Source: UBA2336 sp046294915
Lineage (GTDB): Bacteria > Bacteroidota > Bacteroidia > Cytophagales > Cyclobacteriaceae
DNA length: 64,000 bases
Reading direction: 5' to 3'
Assembly: GCA_046294915.1 (NCBI GenBank)
Contig: JBKBOE010000001.1
Coordinates: 62,001 to 126,000, forward strand
Positions 63,955-64,000 of the stretch are shown one piece after another. The stretch's first letter is position 1. Each line of letters begins with the position of its first letter. The position numbers and the translations under genes are program-made. The notes beneath the pieces were generated by a model. The model was given only the letters and a program-made list of their open reading frames with translations. It ran no database searches and was not told where the DNA came from.

Positions 63955-64000
63955 CTAATCCTTGCTCAACTCAAACTCAGCCATCACCGGTAAATGATCG
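63955..64000 (-). CDS. C-terminal tail of probable endonuclease/exonuclease/phosphatase family protein (partial)
   Basis: On the minus strand the final bases give DHLPVMAEFELSKD and a TAG stop (63955-63957). The SDHxPV/DHLPV His motif near the C-terminus is typical of the EEP superfamily. Only 14 residues are in the window, so the assignment rests on this motif alone. Confidence 0.5.
   Translation of the reverse strand, partial: DHLPVMAEFELSKD

Overview
The window reads as a chromosomal stretch of core genome from a member of the Bacteroidota, most likely the Cytophagales/Cytophagia. The evidence is a type IX secretion (T9SS) sorting tail on a secreted metalloprotease, several families typical of this phylum (DUF4834, a SecA of about 1115 residues, NagB fused to a PIG-L domain, an archaeal-type GGGP synthase), and promoter elements of the TAnnTTTG type. 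Gene density is high, intergenic gaps are short, and neighbouring genes often overlap by 1 to 4 bases. I see no insertion sequence, prophage, integron or CRISPR array. The genus cannot be fixed from the sequence alone.

Layout. 1-12325 (all minus): GGGP synthase (cut by the window edge), two small membrane proteins, a Na/Pi symporter, an M20 amidohydrolase, a SPOR lipoprotein coupled to secA, dapF, two small proteins and carB. 12444-15794: large T9SS-secreted metzincin-like protease. 15903-22061 (minus): a MoxR/DUF58/DUF4350/DUF4129/membrane protein/SpoIIM-like block, followed by an M19 dipeptidase. An RDD membrane protein and a cytochrome-b5-like protein run in the opposite direction. 24386-27946 (plus): sugar kinase, murQ (crossed by a 10-N assembly gap) and a NagB-PIG-L fusion, which together make a MurNAc/amino-sugar recycling cassette. 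27947-31213 (minus): SprT-like protein, small lipoprotein, der, era and initiator tRNA-Met. 31319-34877 (plus): a small, probably frameshifted membrane ORF, rarA and a VWA-type membrane protein. 34878-35740: a patch of decayed gene fragments. 35777-39712 (minus): clpC, a WbqC-like gene and tsaC. 39790-42220 (plus): mltG, a thioesterase and a BrkB-family protein. 42303-47389 (minus): desaturase, psd, glutamate dehydrogenase, cdsA and a CPBP protease. 47463-56591 (plus): dus, an EamA transporter, purH and the mreB-mreC-mreD-mrdA-rodA elongasome operon. 56595-60002 (minus): a hypothetical protein, homogentisate dioxygenase and an S41 peptidase. 60145-63899 (plus): a RIC-like protein, ruvX, def, and a methionine aminotransferase next to an omega-amidase. 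The last bases hold the tail of a probable EEP-family nuclease.

How the genes fit together. Cell-envelope work dominates: wall growth (mreBCD/mrdA/rodA, mltG, dapF), wall recycling (kinase/murQ/nagB), phospholipid synthesis (cdsA, psd, desaturase, GGGPS) and export (secA, a T9SS substrate). Translation and RNA maturation genes (der, era, def, tsaC, dus, tRNA-fMet) are scattered among them. Nothing here is clearly a wholly new system. The best candidates for a second look are the MoxR/SpoIIM membrane block with its unassigned membrane protein, the possibly self-contained MurNAc cassette, the RIC-like protein that has lost its cysteine motif, the short membrane ORF coupled to rarA, and the pseudogene patch. 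Start codons were moved to ATG wherever the longest frame began with TTG or GTG and a better ATG lay just downstream.
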